Below, piece after piece: positions 1 through 14,900 of a stretch of DNA of 58,010 bases. The DNA comes from Nymphaea colorata (taxonomy: Eukaryota > Streptophyta > Magnoliopsida > Nymphaeales > Nymphaeaceae): positions 1 to 58,010 of the forward strand of contig NW_022205075.1 of assembly GCF_008831285.2 (NCBI RefSeq), in the 5' to 3' direction. The position numbers and the translations under genes are program-made. Each line of letters opens with the position of its first letter. Within the stretch, counting starts at the first letter, position 1. The notes under the pieces are model-generated. The model did not search any database. It saw nothing but the letters and a program-made list of their open reading frames with translations, and was not told the origin of the DNA.

Positions 1-3000
1 TACAAGAGGATCTATGCTTTTGTTTGACCCCTTTCACTTAATTCAATGAAACAAAAAGTTTGGACTAACTACAAGCATCAAACTAATGTAATACATCAGA
101 TTTGTGTCCATATGAATTGGCGATTTCAATCATTTAAATCATTACTTATACATGTAATAACAAGTGAAACACATTAGATTAACTATAAAGAGCAATGAAC
201 CACTTGAATTTCGTTCATTTTATGCAAACTTGTGATTTAATCCACTAAATCTGTCATCGTGGATTAGCAACAAGTTTATCACATTCAATGAAATATGCGT
301 GCTCAGATGAATCGCTTAAATCCCTCTCGTATTGATACAAACTTGTGATTTCAATTCATTAGATCCTTACTATTTATGTAACTACAAGTTCAACTCATTG
401 GATTGACTACAAAAGATCAAACTAATGCGTAGATCCATTTGCATGCATTTGAACATTGTGATTTCAATCAACCAAATCAATCATTGTACATGTAATAACA
501 AGTGAAACGCATTAGGCTATGATAAGCGATCAAACGAATGACGTGAATCTCTTTTTTTCATACAAACTTTTAGTTTGAACCATTTAATCATTCGTTATAG
601 ATGTAAAAACAAGCGAAACACATTATATTAACTGAAATACAGCAAGTAAATAACTTAAATGTCTTTATGTACATACAAGCTTGTGATTTCATTCCACTAA
701 ATCATTCAACATACATGTTTAAGCACATTCATGCATTAGTTTGTGATTCAAGTCATTCAATTGATCACTTAAGTTAACCTAATGTGTTTCACTGTTTATT
801 ACTTTATAAAGAACGATTTAAATGATTGAAATCACCAGTTCATATAGTTAAAAATGGAATATATGCATTAGTTTCATCCCTAGTACTTAATCGAAAGAAT
901 TCAACTTGTCGTTACATCTATAGTACGCGATATAAGCGATTGAAATCAGTTGTTCGTATACACACGAGTGGATTTAAGCGATTCATTTGATCACACATAT
1001 TTAATTGAATGTTTTCAACTTGTTAATACATCCATTTTGAATGATTTATTTGATCGAAATCACAAGTTTGTATGAGAATGAATAAGATTCAAGTCGTTAA
1101 TTTGCTCCCCCATATTTAATCTAATGTGTTTTACTTGTTATTACATGTGTAATGAACGATTTAAATGATTGAAATCACAAGTTCATATGGATACAAGAGG
1201 ATCTATGCTTTTGTTTGACCCCTTTCACTTAATTCAATGAAACAAAAAGTTTGGACTAACTACAAGCATCAAACTAATGTATACATCAGATTTGTGTCCA
1301 TATGAATTGGCGATTTCAATCATTTAAATCATTACTTATACATGTAATAACAAGTGAAACACATTAGATTAACTATAAAAGAGCAAATGAATCACTTGAA
1401 TTTCGTTCATTTTCATGCAAACTTGTGATTTAAATCCACTAAATCTGTCATCGTGGATGTAGCAACAAGTTTATCACATTCAATGAAATATGCGTGCTCA
1501 GATGAATCGCTTAAATCCCTCTCGTATTGATACAAACTTGTGATTTCAATTCATTAGATCCTTACTATTTATGTAACTACAAGTTCAACTCATTGGATTG
1601 ACTACAAAGATCAAACTAATGCGTAGATCCATTTGCATGCATTTGAACATTGTGATTTCAATCAACCAAATCAATCATTGTACATGTAATAACAAGTGAA
1701 ACGCATTAGGCTAATGATAAGCGATCAAACGAATGACGTGAATCTCTTTTTTTCATACAAACTTTTAGTTTGAACCATTTAAATCATTCGTTATAGATGT
1801 AAAAACAAGCGAAACACATTATATTAACTGAAATACAGCAAGTAAATAACTTAAATGTCTTTTATGTACATACAAGCTTGTGATTTCATTCCACTAAATC
1901 ATTCAACATACATGTTTAAGCACATTCATGCATTAGTTTGTGATTCAAGTCATTCAATTGATCACTTATAGTTAACCTAATGTGTTTCACTGTTTATTAC
2001 TTTATAAAGAACGATTTAAATGATTGAAATCACCAGTTCATATAGTTAAAAATGGAATATATGCATTAGTTTCATCCCTAGTACTTAATCGAAAGAATTC
2101 AACTTGTCGTTACATCTATAGTACGCGATATAAGCGATTGAAATCAGTTGTTCGTATACACACGAGTGGGATTTAAGCGATTCATTTGATCACACATATT
2201 TAATTGAATGTTTTAACTTGTTAATACATCCATTTTGAATGATTTATTTGATGAAATCACAAGTTTGTATGAGAATGAATAAGATTCAAGTCGTTAATTT
2301 GCTCCCCATATTTAATCTAATGTGTTTTACTTGTTATTACATGTGTAATGAACGATTTAAATGATTGAAATCACAAGTTCATATGGATACAAGAGGGATC
2401 TATGCTTTTGTTTGACCCCTTTCACTTAATTCAATGAAACAAAAAGTTTGGACTAACTACAAGCATCAAACTAATGTATACATCAGATTTGTGTCCATAT
2501 GAATTGGCGATTTCAATCATTTAAATCATTACTTATACATGTAATAACAAGTGAAACACATTAGATTAACTATAAAAGAGCAAATGAATCACTTGAATTT
2601 CGTTCATTTTCATGCAAACTTGTGATTTAAATCCACTAAATCTGTCATCGTGGATGTAGCAACAAGTTTATCACATTCAATGAAATATGCGTGCTCAGAT
2701 GAATCGCTTAAATCCCTCTCGTATTGATACAAACTTGTGATTTCAATTCATTAGATCCTTACTATTTATGTAACTACAAGTTCAACTCATTGGATTGACT
2801 ACAAAGATCAAACTAATGGGTAGATCCCATTTGCATGCATTTGAACATTGTGATTTCAATCAACCAAATCAATCATTGTACATGTAATAACAAGTGAAAC
2901 GCATTAGGCTAATGATAAGCGATCAAACGAATGACGTGAATCTCTTTTTTCATACAAACTTTTAGTTTGAACCATTTAAATCATTCGTTATAGATGTAAA

Positions 3001-6000
3001 AACAAGCGAAACACATTATATTAACTGAAATACAGCAAGTAAATAACTTAAATGTCTTTTATGTACATACAAGCTTGTGATTTCATTCCACTAAATCATT
3101 CAACATACATGTTTAAGCACATTCATGCATTAGTTTGTGATTCAAGTCATTCAATTGATCACTTATAGTTAACCTAATGTGTTTCACTGTTTATTACTTT
3201 ATAAAGAACGATTTAAATGATTGAAATCACCAGTTCATATAGTTAAAATGGAATATATGCATTAGTTTCATCCCTAGTACTTAATCGAAAGAATTCAACT
3301 TGTCGTTACATCTATAGTACGCGATATAAGCGATTGAAATCAGTTGTTCGTATACACACGAGTGGGATTTAAGCGATTCATTTGATCACACATATTTAAT
3401 TGAATGTTTTCAACTTGTTAATACATCCATTTTGAATGATTTATTTGATCGAAATCACAAGTTTGTATGAGAATGAATAAGATTCAAGTCGTTAATTTGC
3501 TCCCCCATATTTAATCTAATGTGTTTTACTTGTTATTACATGTGTAATGAACGATTTAAATGATTGAAATCACAAGTTCATATGGATACAAGAGGGATCT
3601 ATGCTTTTGTTTGACCCCTTTCACTTAATTCAATGAAACAAAAAGTTTGGACTAACTACAAGCATCAAACTAATGTATACATCAGATTTGTGTCCATATG
3701 AATTGGCGATTTCAATCATTTAAATCATTACTTATACATGTAATAACAAGTGAAACACATTAGATTAACTATAAAAGAGCAAATGAACACTTGAATTTCG
3801 TTCATTTTCATGAAACTTGTGATTTAAATCCACTAAATCTGTCATCGTGGATGTAGCAACAAGTTTATCACATTCAATGAAATATGCGTGCTCAGATGAA
3901 TCGCTTAAATCCCTCTCGTATTGATACAAACTTGTGATTTCAATTCATTAGATCCTTACTATTTATGTAACTACAAGTTCAACTCATTGGATTGACTACA
4001 AGAGATCAAACTAATGCGTAGATCCCATTTGCATGCATTTGAACATTGTGATTTCAATCAACCAAATCAATCATTGTACATGTAATAACAAGTGAAACGC
4101 ATTAGGCTAATGATAAGCGATCAAACGAATGACGTGAATCTCTTTTTTTCATACAAACTTTTAGTTTGAACCATTTAAATCATTCGTTATAGATGTAAAA
4201 ACAAGCGAAACACATTATATTAACTGAAATACAGCAAGTAAATAACTTAAATGTCTTTTATGTACATACAAGCTTGTGATTTCATTCCACTAAATCATTC
4301 AACATACATGTTAAGCACATTCATGCATTAGTTTGTGATTCAAGTCATTCAATTGATCACTTATAGTTAACCTAATGTGTTTCACTGTTTATTACTTTAT
4401 AAAGAACGATTTAAATGATTGAAATCACCAGTTCATATAGTTAAAAATGGAATATATGCATTAGTTTCATCCCTAGTACTTAATCGAAAGAATTCAACTT
4501 GTCGTTACATCTATAGTACGCGATATAAGCGATTGAAATCAGTTGTTCGTATACACACGAGTGGGATTTAAGCGATTCATTTGATCACACATATTTAATT
4601 GAATGTTTTAACTTGTTAATACATCCATTTGAATGATTTATTTGATCGAAATCACAAGTTTGTATGAGAATGAATAAGATTCAAGTCGTTAATTTGCTCC
4701 CCCATATTTAATCTAATGTGTTTTACTTGTTATTACATGTGTAATGAACGATTTAAATGATTGAAATCACAAGTTCATATGGATACAAGAGGGATCTATG
4801 CTTTTGTTTGACCCCTTTCACTTAATTCAATGAAACAAAAAGTTTGGACTAACTACAAGCATCAAACTATGTATACATCAGATTTGTGTCCATATGAATT
4901 GGCGATTTCAATCATTTAAATCATTATTATACATGTAATAACAAGTGAAACACATTAGATTAACTATAAAAGAGCAAATGAACCACTTGAATTTCGTTCA
5001 TTTTCATGCAAACTTGTGATTTAAATCCACTAAATCTGTCATCGTGGATGTAGCAACAAGTTTATCACATTCAATGAAATATGCGTGCTCAGATGAATCG
5101 CTTAAATCCCTCTCGTATTGATACAAACTTGTGATTTCAATTCATTAGATCCTTACTATTTATGTAACTACAAGTTCAACTCATTGGATTGACTACAAGA
5201 GATCAAACTAATGCGTAGATCCCATTTGCATGCATTTGAACATTGTGATTTCAATCAACCAAATCAATCATTGTACATGTAATAACAAGTGAAACGCATT
5301 AGGCTAATGATAAGCGATCAAACGAATGACGTGAATCTCTTTTTTTCATACAAACTTTTAGTTTGAACCATTTAAATCATTCGTTATAGATGTAAAAACA
5401 AGCGAAACACATTATATTAACTGAAATACAGCAAGTAAATAACTTAAATGTCTTTTATGTACATACAAGCTTGTGATTTCATTCCACTAAATCATTCAAC
5501 ATACATGTTTAAGCACATTCATGCATTAGTTTGTGATTCAAGTCATTCAATTGATCACTTATAGTTAACCTAATGTGTTTCACAGTTTATTACTTCTATA
5601 AAGAACGATTTAAATGATTGAAATCACCAGTTCATATAGTTGAAAATGGAATATATGCATTAGTTTCATCCCTAGTACTTAATCGAAAGAATTCAACTTG
5701 TCATTACATCTATAGTACACGATATAAGCGATTGAAATCAGTGTTCGTATACACACGAGTGGGATTTAAGCGATTCATTTGATCACACATATTTAATTGA
5801 ATGTTTTTAACTTGTTAATACATCCATTTTGAATGATTATTTGATCGAAATCACAAGTTTGTATGAGAATGAATAAGATTCAAGTCGTTAATTTGCTCCC
5901 CCATATTTAATCTAATGTGTTTTACTTGTTGTTACATGTGTAATGAACGATTTAAATGATTGAAATCACAAGTTCATATGGATACAAGAGGGATCTATGC

Positions 6001-9000
6001 TTTTGTTTGACCCCTTTCACTTAATTCAATGAAACAAAAAGTTTGGACTAACTACAAGCATCAAACTAATGTCCATATGAATTGGCGATTTCAATCATTT
6101 AAATCATTAATTATACATGTAATAACAAGTGAAACACATTAATTAACTATAAAAGAGCAAATGAACCACTTGAATTTCGTTCATTTTCATGCAAACTTGT
6201 GATTTAAATCCACTAAATCTATCATCGTGATGTAGCAACAAGTTTATCACATTCAATGAAATATGCGTGCTCAGATGAATCGCTTAAATCCCTCTGTATT
6301 GATACAAACTTGTGATTTCAATTCATTAGATCCTTACTATTTATGTAACTACAAGTTCAACTCATGGATTGACTACAAGAGATCAAACTAATGCGTAGAT
6401 CCCATTTGCATGCATTTGAACATTGTGATTTCAATCAACCAAATCAATCATTGTACACATAATAACAAGTGAAACGCATTAGGCTAATGATAAGCGATAA
6501 ACGAATGACGTGAATCTCTTTTTTTCATACAAACTTTTAGTTTGAACCATTTAAATCATTCGTTATAGATGTAAAAACAAGCGAAACACATTATATTAAC
6601 TGAAATCAGCAAGTAAATAACTTAAATGTCTTTTATATACATACAAGCTTGTGATTTCATTCCACTAAATCATTCAACATACATGTTTAAGCACATTCAT
6701 GCATTAGTTTGTGATTCAAGTCATTCAATTGATCACTTATAGTTAACCTAATGTGTTTCACTGTTTATTACTTCTATAAAGAACGATTTAAATGATTGAA
6801 ATCACCAGTTCATATAGTTAAAATGGAATATATGCATTAGTTTCATCCCTAGTACTTAATCGAAAGAATTCAACTTGTCGTTACATCTATAGTACACGAT
6901 ATAAGCGATTGAAATCAGTTGTTCGTATACACACGAGTGGGATTTAAGCGATTCATTTGATCACACATATTTAATTGAATGTTTTCAACTTGTTAATACA
7001 TCCATTTTGAATGATTTATTTGATCGAAATCACAAGTTTGTATGAGAATGAATAAGATTCAAGTCGTTAATTTGCTCCCCATATTTAATCTAATGTGTTT
7101 TACTTGTTATTACATGTGTAATGAACGATTTAAATGATTGAAATCACAAGTTCATATGGATACAAGAGGGATCTATGCTTTTGTTTGACCCCTTTCACTT
7201 AATTCAATGAAACAAAAAGTTTGGACTAACTACAAGCATCAAACTATTATACATCAGATTTGTGTCCATATGAATTGGCGATTTCAATCATTTAAATCAT
7301 TACTTATACATGTAATAACAAGTGAAACACATTAGATTAACTATAAAAGAGCAAATGAACCACTTGAATTTCGTTCATTTTCATGCAAACTTGTGATTTA
7401 AATCCACTAAATCTGTCATCGTGGATGTAGCAACAAGTTTATCACATTCAATGAAATATGCGTGCTCAGATGAATCGCTTAAATCCCTCTCGTATTGATA
7501 CAAACTTGTGATTTCAATTCATTAGATCCTTACTATTTATGTAACTACAAGTTCAACTCATTGGATTGACTACAAGAGATCAAACTAATGCGTAGATCCC
7601 ATTTGCATGCATTTGAACATTGTGATTTCAATCAACCAAATCAATCATTGTACATGTAATAACAAGTGAAACGCATTAGGCTAATGATAAGCGATCAAAC
7701 GAATGACGTGAATCTCTTTTTTTCATACAAACTTTTAGTTTGAACCATTTAAATCATTCGTTATAGATGTAAAAACAAGCGAAACACATTATATTAACTG
7801 AAATACAGCAAGTAAATAACTTAAATGTCTTTTATGTACATACAAGCTTGTGATTTCATTCCACTAAATCATTCAACATACATGTTTAAGCACATTCATG
7901 CATTAGTTTGTGATTCAAGTCATTCAATTGATCACTTATAGTTAACCTAATGTGTTTCACTGTTTATTACTTCTATAAAGAACGATTTAAATGATTGAAA
8001 TCACCAGTTCATATAGTTGAAAATGAATATATGCATTAGTTTCATCCCTAGTACTTAATCGAAAGAATTCAACTTGTCGTTACATCTATAGTACGCGATA
8101 TAAGCGATTGAAATCAGTTGTTCGTATACACACGAGTGGGATTTAAGCGATTCATTTGATCACACATATTTAATTGAATGTTTTAACTTGTTAATACATC
8201 CATTTTGAATGATTTATTTGATCGAAATCACAAGTTTGTATGAGAATGAATAAGATTCAAGTCGTTAATTTGCTCCCCATATTTAATCTAATGTGTTTTA
8301 CTTGTTATTACATGTGTAATGAACGATTTAAATGATTGAAATCACAAGTTCATATGGATACAAGAGGGATCTATGCTTTTGTTTGACCCCTTTCACTTAA
8401 TTCAATGAAACAAAAAGTTTGGACTAACTACAAGCATCAAACTATTATACATCAGATTTGTGTCCATATGAATTGGCGATTTCAATCATTTAAATCATTA
8501 CTTATACATGTAATAACAAGTGAAACACATTAGATTAACTATAAAAGAGCAAATGAACCACTTGAATTTCGTTCATTTTCATGCAAACTTGTGATTTAAA
8601 TCCACTAAATCTGTCATCGTGGATGTAGCAACAAGTTTATCACATTCAATGAAATATGCGTGCTCAGATGAATCGCTTAAATCCCTCTCGTATTGATACA
8701 AACTTGTGATTTCAATTCATTAGATCCTTACTATTTATGTAACTACAAGTTCAACTCATTGGATTGACTACAAGAGATCAAACTAATGCGTAGATCCCAT
8801 TTGCATGCATTTGAACATTGTGATTTCAATCAACCAAATCAATCATTGTACATGTAATAACAAGTGAAACGCATTAGGCTAATGATAAGCGATCAAACGA
8901 ATGACGTGAATCTCTTTTTTTCATACAAACTTTTAGTTTGAACCATTTAAATCATTCGTTATAGATGTAAAAACAAGCGAAACACATTATATTAACTGAA

Positions 9001-10759
9001 ATACAGCAAGTAAATAACTTAAATGTCTTTTATGTACATACAAGCTTGTGATTTCATTCCACTAAATCATTCAACATACATGTTTAAGCACATTCATGCA
9101 TTAGTTTGTGATTCAAGTCATTCAATTGATCACTTATAGTTAACCTAATGTGTTTCACTGTTTATTACTTCTATAAAGAACGATTTAAATGATTGAAATC
9201 ACCAGTTCATATAGTTAAAAATGAATATATGCATTAGTTTCATCCCTAGTACTTAATCGAAAGAATTCAACTTGTCGTTACATCTATAGTACGCGATATA
9301 AGCGATTGAAATCAGTTGTTCGTATACACACGAGTGGGATTTAAGCGATTCATTTGATCACACATATTTAATTGAATGTTTTAACTTGTTAATACATCCA
9401 TTTTGAATGATTTATTTGATCGAAATCACAAGTTTGTATGAGAATGAATAAGATTCAAGTCGTTAATTTGCTCCCCCATATTTAATCTAATGTGTTTTAC
9501 TTGTTATTACATGTGTAATGAACGATTTAAATGATTGAAATCACAAGTTCATATGGATACAAGAGGGATCTATGCTTTTGTTTGACCCCTTTCACTTAAT
9601 TCAATGAAACAAAAAGTTTGGACTAACTACAAGCATCAAACTAATGTATACATCAGATTTGTGTCCATATGAATTGGCGATTTCAATCATTTAAATCATT
9701 ACTTATACATGTAATAACAAGTGAAACACATTAGATTAACTATAAAAGAGCAAATGAACCACTTGAATTTCGTTCATTTTCATGCAAACTTGTGATTTAA
9801 ATCCACTAAATCTGTCATCGTGGATGTAGCAACAAGTTTATCACATTCAATGAAATATGCGTGCTCAGATGAATCGCTTAAATCCCTCTCGTATTGATAC
9901 AAACTTGTGATTTCAATTCATTAGATCCTTACTATTTATGTAACTACAAGTTCAACTCATTGGATTGACTACAAGAGATCAAACTAATGCGTAGATCCCA
10001 TTTGCATGCATTTGAACATTGTGATTTCAATCAACCAAATCAATCATTGTACATGTAATAACAAGTGAAACGCATTAGGCTAATGATAAGCGATCAAACG
10101 AATGACGTGAATCTCTTTTTTTCATACAAACTTTTAGTTTGAACCATTTAAATCATTCGTTATAGATGTAAAAACAAGCGAAACACATTATATTAACTGA
10201 AATACAGCAAGTAAATAACTTAAATGTCTTTTATGTACATACAAGCTTGTGATTTCATTCCACTAAATCATTCAACATACATGTTTAAGCACATTCATGC
10301 ATTAGTTTGTGATTCAAGTCATTCAATTGATCACTTATAGTTAACCTAATGTGTTTCACTGTTTATTACTTCTATAAAGAACGATTTAAATGATTGAAAT
10401 CACCAGTTCATATAGTTGAAAATGGAATATATGCATTAGTTTCATCCCTAGTACTTAATCGAAAGAATTCAACTTGTCGTTACATCTATAGTACGCGATA
10501 TAAGCGATTGAAATCAGTTGTTCGTATACACACGAGTGGGATTTAAGCGATTCATTTGATCACACATATTTAATTGAATGTTTTCAACTTGTTAATACAT
10601 CCATTTTGAATGATTTATTTGATCGAAATCACAAGTTTGTATGAGAATGAATAAGATTCAAGTCGTTAATTTGCTCCCCATATTTAATCTAATGTGTTTT
10701 ACTTGTTATTACATGTGTAATGAACGATTTAAATGATTGAAATCACAAGTTCATATGGA

Positions 10760-11960
10760 TACAAGAGGGATCTATGCTTTTGTTTGACCCCTTTCACTTA
10801 ATTCAATGAAACAAAAAGTTTGGACTAACTACAAGCATCAAACTAATGTATACATCAGATTTGTGTCCATATGAATTGGCGATTTCAATCATTTAAATCA
10901 TTACTTATACATGTAATAACAAGTGAAACACATTAGATTAACTATAAAAGAGCAAATGAACCACTTGAATTTCGTTCATTTTCATGCAAACTTGTGATTT
11001 AAATCCACTAAATCTGTCATCGTGGATGTAGCAACAAGTTTATCACATTCAATGAAATATGCGTGCTCAGATGAATCGCTTAAATCCCTCTCGTATTGAT
11101 ACAAACTTGTGATTTCAATTCATTAGATCCTTACTATTTATGTAACTACAAGTTCAACTCATTGGATTGACTACAAGAGATCAAACTAATGCGTAGATCC
11201 CATTTGCATGCATTTGAACATTGTGATTTCAATCAACCAAATCAATCATTGTACATGTAATAACAAGTGAAACGCATTAGGCTAATGATAAGCGATCAAA
11301 CGAATGACGTGAATCTCTTTTTTTCATACAAACTTTTAGTTTGAACCATTTAAATCATTCGTTATAGATGTAAAAACAAGCGAAACACATTATATTAACT
11401 GAAATACAGCAAGTAAATAACTTAAATGTCTTTTATGTACATACAAGCTTGTGATTTCATTCCACTAAATCATTCAACATACATGTTTAAGCACATTCAT
11501 GCATTAGTTTGTGATTCAAGTCATTCAATTGATCACTTATAGTTAACCTAATGTGTTTCACTGTTTATTACTTCTATAAAGAACGATTTAAATGATTGAA
11601 ATCACCAGTTCATATAGTTAAAATGGAATATATGCATTAGTTTCATCCCTAGTACTTAATCGAAAGAATTCAACTTGTCGTTACATCTATAGTACGCGAT
11701 ATAAGCGATTGAAATCAGTTGTTCGTATACACACGAGTGGGATTTAAGCGATTCATTTGATCACACATATTTAATTGAATGTTTTCAACTTGTTAATACA
11801 TCCATTTTGAATGATTTATTTGATCGAAATCACAAGTTTGTATGAGAATGAATAAGATTCAAGTCGTTAATTTGCTCCCCATATTTAATCTAATGTGTTT
11901 TACTTGTTATTACATGTGTAATGAACGATTTAAATGATTGAAATCACAAGTTCATATGGA
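10760..11960. repeat. Representative 1201-bp satellite unit: ~114-bp monomers in two opposing blocks
   Basis: Taking the GATTT of the core TGATTTCAATCATTTAAATC as an anchor, forward monomers sit at 10881, 10996, 11111, 11225, 11339 and 11453 (spacing 114-115), with a half monomer at 11513. The reverse-complement anchor AAATC then appears at 11599, 11712, 11827 and 11941 (spacing 113-115). The core of the first forward monomer is matched as reverse complement over 19-20 bases in the first and fourth reverse monomers. A second box, TGTAATAACAAGTGAAAC, recurs in forward monomers 1 and 4 and, inverted with one change, in reverse monomer 4. Orientation switches near 11520-11545 and again near 11990-12010 in the next unit. 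Confidence 0.9.
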
Positions 11961-14900
11961 TACAAGAGGGATCTATGCTTTTGTTTGACCCCTTTCACTT
12001 AATTCAATGAAACAAAAAGTTTGGACTAACTACAAGCATCAAACTAATGTATACATCAGATTTGTGTCCATATGAATTGGCGATTTCAATCATTTAAATC
12101 ATTACTTATACATGTAATAACAAGTGAAACACATTAGATTAACTATAAAAGAGCAAATGAACCACTTGAATTTCGTTCATTTTCATGCAAACTTGTGATT
12201 TAAATCCACTAAATCTGTCATCGTGGATGTAGCAACAAGTTTATCACATTCAATGAAATATGCGTGCTCAGATGAATCGCTTAAATCCCTCTCGTATTGA
12301 TACAAACTTGTGATTTCAATTCATTAGATCCTTACTATTTATGTAACTACAAGTTCAACTCATTGGATTGACTACAAGAGATCAAACTAATGCGTAGATC
12401 CCATTTGCATGCATTTGAACATTGTGATTTCAATCAACCAAATCAATCATTGTACATGTAATAACAAGTGAAACGCATTAGGCTAATGATAAGCGATCAA
12501 ACGAATGACGTGAATCTCTTTTTTTCATACAAACTTTTAGTTTGAACCATTTAAATCATTCGTTATAGATGTAAAAACAAGCGAAACACATTATATTAAC
12601 TGAAATACAGCAAGTAAATAACTTAAATGTCTTTTATGTACATACAAGCTTGTGATTTCATTCCACTAAATCATTCAACATACATGTTTAAGCACATTCA
12701 TGCATTAGTTTGTGATTCAAGTCATTCAATTGATCACTTATAGTTAACCTAATGTGTTTCACTGTTTATTACTTCTATAAAGAACGATTTAAATGATTGA
12801 AATCACCAGTTCATATAGTTAAAAATGGAATATATGCATTAGTTTCATCCCTAGTACTTAATCGAAAGAATTCAACTTGTCGTTACATCTATAGTACGCG
12901 ATATAAGCGATTGAAATCAGTTGTTCGTATACACACGAGTGGGATTTAAGCGATTCATTTGATCACACATATTTAATTGAATGTTTTAACTTGTTAATAC
13001 ATCCATTTTGAATGATTTATTTGATCGAAATCACAAGTTTGTATGAGAATGAATAAGATTCAAGTCGTTAATTTGCTCCCCATATTTAATCTAATGTGTT
13101 TTACTTGTTATTACATGTGTAATGAACGATTTAAATGATTGAAATCACAAGTTCATATGGATACAAGAGGGATCTATGCTTTTGTTTGACCCCTTTCACT
13201 TAATTCAATGAAACAAAAAGTTTGGACTAACTACAAGCATCAAACTAATGTATACATCAGATTTGTGTCCATATGAATTGGCGATTTCAATCATTTAAAT
13301 CATTACTTATACATGTAATAACAAGTGAAACACATTAGATTAACTATAAAAGAGCAAATGAACCACTTGAATTTCGTTCATTTTCATGCAAACTTGTGAT
13401 TTAAATCCACTAAATCTGTCATCGTGGATGTAGCAACAAGTTTATCACATTCAATGAAATATGCGTGCTCAGATGAATCGCTTAAATCCTCTCGTATTGA
13501 TACAAACTTGTGATTTCAATTCATTGGATCCTTACTATTTATGTAACTACAAGTTCAACTCATTGGATTGACTACAAGAGATCAAACTAATGCGTAGATC
13601 CCATTTGCATGCATTTGAACATTGTGATTTCAATCAACCAAATCAATCATTGTACATGTAATAACAAGTGAAACGCATTAGGCTAATGATAAGCGATCAA
13701 ACGAATGACGTGAATCTCTTTTTTTCATACAAACTTTTAGTTTGAACCATTTAAATCATTCGTTATAGATGTAAAAACAAGCGAAACACATTATATTAAC
13801 TGAAATACAGCAAGTAAATAACTTAAATGTCTTTTATGTACATACAAGCTTGTGATTTCATTCCACTAAATCATTCAACATACATGTTTAAGCACATTCA
13901 TGCATTAGTTTGTGATTCAAGTCATTCAATTGATCACTTATAGTTAACCTAATGTGTTTCACTGTTTATTACTTCTATAAAGAACGATTTAAATGATTGA
14001 AATCACCAGTTCATATAGTTAAAAATGGAATATATGCATTAGTTTCATCCCTAGTACTTAATCGAAAGAATTCAACTTGTCGTTACATCTATAGTACGCG
14101 ATATAAGCGATTGAAATCAGTTGTTCGTATACACACGAGTGGGATTTAAGCGATTCATTTGATCACACATATTTAATTGAATGTTTTCAACTTGTTAATA
14201 CATCCATTTTGAATGATTTATTTGATCGAAATCACAAGTTTGTATGAGAATGAATAAGATTCAAGTCGTTAATTTGCTCCCCATATTTAATCTAATGTGT
14301 TTTACTTGTTATTACATGTGTAATGAACGATTTAAATGATTGAAATCACAAGTTCATATGGATACAAGAGGGATCTATGCTTTTGTTTGACCCCTTTCAC
14401 TTAATTCAATGAAACAAAAAGTTTGGACTAACTACAAGCATCAAACTAATGTATACATCAGATTTGTGTCCATATGAATTGGCGATTTCAATCATTTAAA
14501 TCATTACTTATACATGTAATAACAAGTGAAACACATTAGATTAACTATAAAAGAGCAAATGAACCACTTGAATTTCGTTCATTTTCATGCAAACTTGTGA
14601 TTTAAATCCACTAAATCTGTCATCGTGGATGTAGCAACAAGTTTATCACATTCAATGAAATATGCGTGCTCAGATGAATCGCTTAAATCCCTCTCGTATT
14701 GATACAAACTTGTGATTTCAATTCATTAGATCCTTACTATTTATGTAACTACAAGTTCAACTCATTGGATTGACTACAAGAGATCAAACTAATGCGTAGA
14801 TCCCATTTGCATGCATTTGAACATTGTGATTTCAATCAACCAAATCAATCATTGTACATGTAATAACAAGTGAAACGCATTAGGCTAATGATAAGCGATC

